DNA from: JAYZDF01 sp036337945
GTDB taxonomy: Bacteria; Myxococcota; Kuafuiibacteriia; Kuafuiibacteriales; Kuafuiibacteriaceae
NCBI GenBank assembly: GCA_036337945.1
Contig: JAYZDF010000140.1
Coordinates: 1 to 45,023, forward strand
Direction of reading: 5' to 3'
Length of the DNA: 45,023 bases
Shown: positions 42,607 through 45,023 of the stretch, piece after piece
Layout: each line of letters starts with the position of its first letter
Numbering within the stretch: position 1 is the stretch's first letter
Notes under the pieces: model-generated
Seen by the model: the letters and a program-made list of their open reading frames with translations, nothing else
The model's database searches: none
What the model was told of the DNA's origin: nothing
Translations under genes and position numbers: made by a program

Positions 42607-44046
42607 TTATGAATTCATGGAATCCAAGAAGTCTTGATTCGTCTTTACGGGACGAACCTTCGAAAGCAAGAACTCCATAGAGTCGATAACGTTCAACGGG
42701 TGAAGCAGTTGTCGCAAGATCCAGACTCGATTCAGCACGTCTGGAGCCAGGAGCAGCTCTTCTTTACGAGTTGATGACTTGTTGATGTCCAAACACGGGA
42801 AGATACGTTTCTCCATGAGTTTACGATCCAAGTGAATCTCGCAGTTACCGGTACCCTTGAATTCTTCGAAGATAACTTCGTCCATACGGCTACCGGTATC
42901 GACCAGTGCAGTTGCAATAATCGTCAGTGAACCACCTTCCTCGATATTACGTGCAGCACCAAAGAAGCGCTTCGGCTTGTGCAGTGCATTTGCGTCAACA
43001 CCACCGGAAAGAATCTTTCCTGATGGAGGAATCACGGTATTGTAAGCACGAGCAAGACGCGTAATTGAGTCGAGAAGAATAACGACATCACGACCGTGCT
43101 CAACGAGCCTTTTCGCTTTTTCGATAACCATCTCCGCGACTTGAACGTGGCGAGAGGCTGGTTCATCAAAGGTTGAAGAAACAACTTCGCCGTTTACGGT
43201 TCGTTCCATGTCCGTAACTTCTTCTGGACGTTCGTCAATGAGAAGAACCATCAGCCATACTTCAGGATGATTCGCAGAGATCGCGTGAGCGATGTCCTGT
43301 AGAATCACGGTTTTACCAGCACGGGGTGGAGACACGATCAATGCTCTTTGTCCCTTACCGATAGGTACGAGAAGATCGATGATTCGAGTCGAGAAGTTGT
43401 CGGTGCGGTGTTCGAGATGTAGCCGTTGATGTGGATACAATGGCGTCAAGTTATCGAAGAGAATTTTATCGCGTGCGATTTCTGGCGCTTCGAAGTTAAC
43501 ACTTTCGACCTTCAACATAGCGAAGTAGCGTTCGTTCTCTTTTGGTGGTCGAATTTGCCCACTGATCGTGTCACCAGTTCGAAGGTTGAAACGTCGAAGT
43601 TGCGACGGAGAAACATAAATATCGTCTGAACCGGGAAGGTAGTTGTAGTTCGGTGCGCGAAGGAAGCCAAATCCATCTGGGAGGCATTCAAGTACACCTT
43701 CGGAGTAGATAGTCCCTTGTCGTTCTACGAAAGCGTGAAGCAAAGCAAAGATGAGGTCTTGCTTTCTCATTCCTGCCGCTCCCTCGATGCCCAATTCTTT
43801 AGCCATACGAGTGAGTTCAGAAATTCGTTTTTCTTTGAGATCCTTTAGATTCAGTTTCTCTCCACGGTGCGTGGGTTCAACGGGCTCACGCGGAGCGCGC
43901 GCCTCAGCGTCAGCTTTTCCGTTCGATTTGTCATCGTGCTTGGCAGAGCTGCCATTTCTTGCGGACGCTTTCTTGTCCTTGTTGTTTCGAGAAGTTGTTT
44001 TCTTGCGGCGTGGTGTCTTCGTGCCGGCTGTACCTTCAACGGTCAT
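42607..44046 (-). CDS. rho: transcription termination factor Rho
   Basis: Hexameric RNA helicase. N-terminal half: basic low-complexity extension (residues 1-55: TPRRKKTTSRNNKDKKASARNG), then the RNA-binding CSD-like domain (about 60-170; DGFGFLRAPNYNYLPGSDDIYVSPSQLRRF). The ATPase domain has Walker A SPPRAGKT, Walker B VVILLDSITRLARAYN, the Q-loop and R-loop segment NEGEVVSSTFDEPASRHVQV-type region (VNGEVVSSTFDEPASRH) and the C-terminal IFEEFKGTGN block. The start ATG 44046 (MTVEGTAG) with AGAGGA about 12 bases upstream is preferred over GTG 44106. Confidence 0.96.
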   Translation of the reverse strand: MTVEGTAGTKTPRRKKTTSRNNKDKKASARNGSSAKHDDKSNGKADAEARAPREPVEPTHRGEKLNLKDLKEKRISELTRMAKELGIEGAAGMRKQDLIFALLHAFVERQGTIYSEGVLECLPDGFGFLRAPNYNYLPGSDDIYVSPSQLRRFNLRTGDTISGQIRPPKENERYFAMLKVESVNFEAPEIARDKILFDNLTPLYPHQRLHLEHRTDNFSTRIIDLLVPIGKGQRALIVSPPRAGKTVILQDIAHAISANHPEVWLMVLLIDERPEEVTDMERTVNGEVVSSTFDEPASRHVQVAEMVIEKAKRLVEHGRDVVILLDSITRLARAYNTVIPPSGKILSGGVDANALHKPKRFFGAARNIEEGGSLTIIATALVDTGSRMDEVIFEEFKGTGNCEIHLDRKLMEKRIFPCLDINKSSTRKEELLLAPDVLNRVWILRQLLHPLNVIDSMEFLLSKVRPVKTNQDFLDSMNS

Positions 44047-44258
44047 GTCTTTTACTTGTCCTCTATGGCCCAGCGCTTTTGATTGAATCGTTGTGCATAT
44101 CTGCACATCGAGTGACCAGCACCATGCCGGTCCGAGCTGCGATGAGCTTCCAATTACTTATGGTGGAAAAGATGCGCTTTCCCAGGGTATACCTCGGTAG
44201 CGCTAACTGGCCAGGAAGCTAATTATGGAGATGATGGAAGTCAAGGAGCATCTTTGTA
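44047..44258. promoter_or_regulatory. divergent intergenic region, rho / LigA-like gene
   Basis: 212 bases before rho (-) and the LigA-like gene (+). I see no confident promoter pair. The AAGGAG ribosome site of the LigA-like gene lies at its right end (44243-44248). A 5' leader with Rho autoregulation is usual for rho, but no specific structure is visible. Confidence 0.3.
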
Positions 44259-45023
44259 ATGACTGAAATTCTCGAAAAAGCGGAGCGTTTGAGAGAGGAT
44301 CTTGCCTACCACGAGCACCGGATCTTTGTTCTGGGGTCACCAACGATTTCACCCAAAGATTACTGGGACATGCGGGATAAACTCAGGCTTCTCGAAACAG
44401 AACATCAGCTTCCTGTCACCTCGGATTCTTCATCTCTTCGGATCCCAGCACCTCGTCGTCCTGAATTTGAATCCTTTCCTCATTCCGCCCGTGGGCCTCA
44501 AGTTCCTAAGCTACGGTATCTGTCTCAACTCAAAAATTTTTATCAAGCAATAGAGGGCAGTGATGGGCCGGGAGCCATCTGCGTAGGGACAGGCCGGACT
44601 TCTGGACCGGAACTAGAAGTTTTCTATGCCGACGGCAGTTTAGAGAGGGCGATCCTCATACAAGATGGTCTCGCTGCGATCGATGTAACAGACAATGCAA
44701 GACTCGTAGGTTCCATTCCTTTGAAGCTGCGACCTGTCGGGTCTGTGACTGATACCCGAGTTAGCAAAGTTGTTCGTCAGGCCATGGGACCTTCGACCAT
44801 GAGTCCGGTGCCTAAATTTTCGAATGACCTCGTAATTCGCGGAATCCTCAGTATGAAGAATTCTGATCTAAATTTCTTAGATAGACAGAGGATCAACGCG
44901 GGACAGCCTCCGTTTGTGGATTCTAAGGCGGCCGTTACCGCATCCATTTGTGCGCTCGATCCACGCGTAACTGCGTCCAGGCGACTACATTTTTTTACCC
45001 ATGCGGTTCACACTGAAATTGAA
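44259..45023 (+). CDS. LigA-like protein lacking the catalytic lysine, 3' end cut by window
   Basis: ATG 44259 has AAGGAG at 44243-44248. 255 codons are open to the right edge. Residues 8-56 match domain Ia of NAD-dependent DNA ligase (AERLREDLAYHEHRIFVLGSPTISPKDYWDMRDKLRLLE). Residues 105-160 match the adenylation domain frame (YADGSLERAILIQDGLAAIDVTDNARLVGSIPLKL). Where LigA has EPKxDG, this has about 109-114 VGTGRT: no lysine. The RGDG segment is QDG, EVRGE is VIRGIL, and FxNPRNAAAGSLRQLD is FVDSKAAVTASICALD. The domain Ia Tyr-His contacts for NMN are also lost. So it is a degenerate ligase paralogue, probably not ligase-active. The function is unknown. Confidence 0.8.
   Translation, partial: MTEILEKAERLREDLAYHEHRIFVLGSPTISPKDYWDMRDKLRLLETEHQLPVTSDSSSLRIPAPRRPEFESFPHSARGPQVPKLRYLSQLKNFYQAIEGSDGPGAICVGTGRTSGPELEVFYADGSLERAILIQDGLAAIDVTDNARLVGSIPLKLRPVGSVTDTRVSKVVRQAMGPSTMSPVPKFSNDLVIRGILSMKNSDLNFLDRQRINAGQPPFVDSKAAVTASICALDPRVTASRRLHFFTHAVHTEIE

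Noticed and set aside
44302..44553. 83-codon + strand ORF near the right edge
   Set aside because: It is an out-of-frame shadow of the LigA-like gene, whose frame has a ribosome site and family similarity.
1..45023. tRNA, rRNA, tmRNA, insertion sequences, phage genes or CRISPR arrays
   Set aside because: No cloverleaf, rRNA block, transposase, integrase, inverted-repeat-flanked element or repeat-spacer array could be seen in any gap.

Overview
The window looks like chromosomal DNA of a free-living Gram-negative bacterium, most likely a deltaproteobacterial or Myxococcota-type lineage (lineage is inference). The evidence is a full tolQ-tolR-tolA-tolB-pal cluster, several predicted lipoproteins, three predicted outer-membrane beta-barrel or lipoprotein systems, long lipoproteins built from choice-of-anchor-D (ASH-type) domains and MopE-type Cys/Asp repeats, and a giant multihaem cytochrome. 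Base composition looks moderate and even. I see no tRNA, rRNA, insertion sequence, phage or CRISPR. The window is gene-dense: no gap exceeds about 215 bases.

Layout from left to right: a 5'-truncated TPR-like gene, ruvX and an acidic tail-anchored protein (+); two ASH-domain lipoproteins (-); a three-gene + unit of a 30-haem c-type cytochrome, a beta-barrel partner and a SpoU rRNA methyltransferase; a - run of outer-membrane protein, thiopurine methyltransferase, a glutaredoxin/A-type/rhodanese fusion, a histidine kinase, a response regulator and an acyl desaturase; alanine racemase plus an unknown helical protein (+); DUF2062, pal, tolB, tolA, tolR and tolQ (-); a repeat lipoprotein and glutamate racemase (+); hisB, prmC, prfA, DUF1385, rpmE, a DUF309-esterase fusion and nadK (-); an FNR-like reductase, ygfZ and a 1223-residue MopE-like lipoprotein (+); a methyltransferase and an HD/2-oxoglutarate-dioxygenase fusion (-) with a divergent LysR regulator (+); a lipoprotein hydrolase and rho (-); and, cut by the right edge, a LigA-like protein lacking the catalytic lysine.

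Four places stand out. (1) The 30 CxxCH cytochrome is translationally coupled to a beta-barrel whose mature N-terminus is extremely lysine-rich, which resembles a porin-cytochrome electron conduit. (2) The HD-PhyH fusion keeps, at matching spacing, the PhnZ-type diiron residues and the PhnY-type iron triad in one chain. It sits next to a LysR regulator whose start codon lies inside a LysR-box palindrome, so it looks like a one-polypeptide phosphonate oxidation and C-P cleavage system. (3) The right-edge gene is recognisably an NAD-dependent DNA ligase paralogue by its N-terminal and adenylation-domain framework, but KxDG and several other nucleotide-binding motifs are gone. (4) A sensor kinase with two membrane helices and essentially no sensor loop sits directly upstream of a desaturase gene, as in membrane-fluidity control.

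All six convergent gene junctions are 18 bases apart or less, and three overlap by their stop codons. The only clear intrinsic terminator I found follows rho. Everything here was read by eye, so family assignments rest on motifs and on memory of the families, not on searches.
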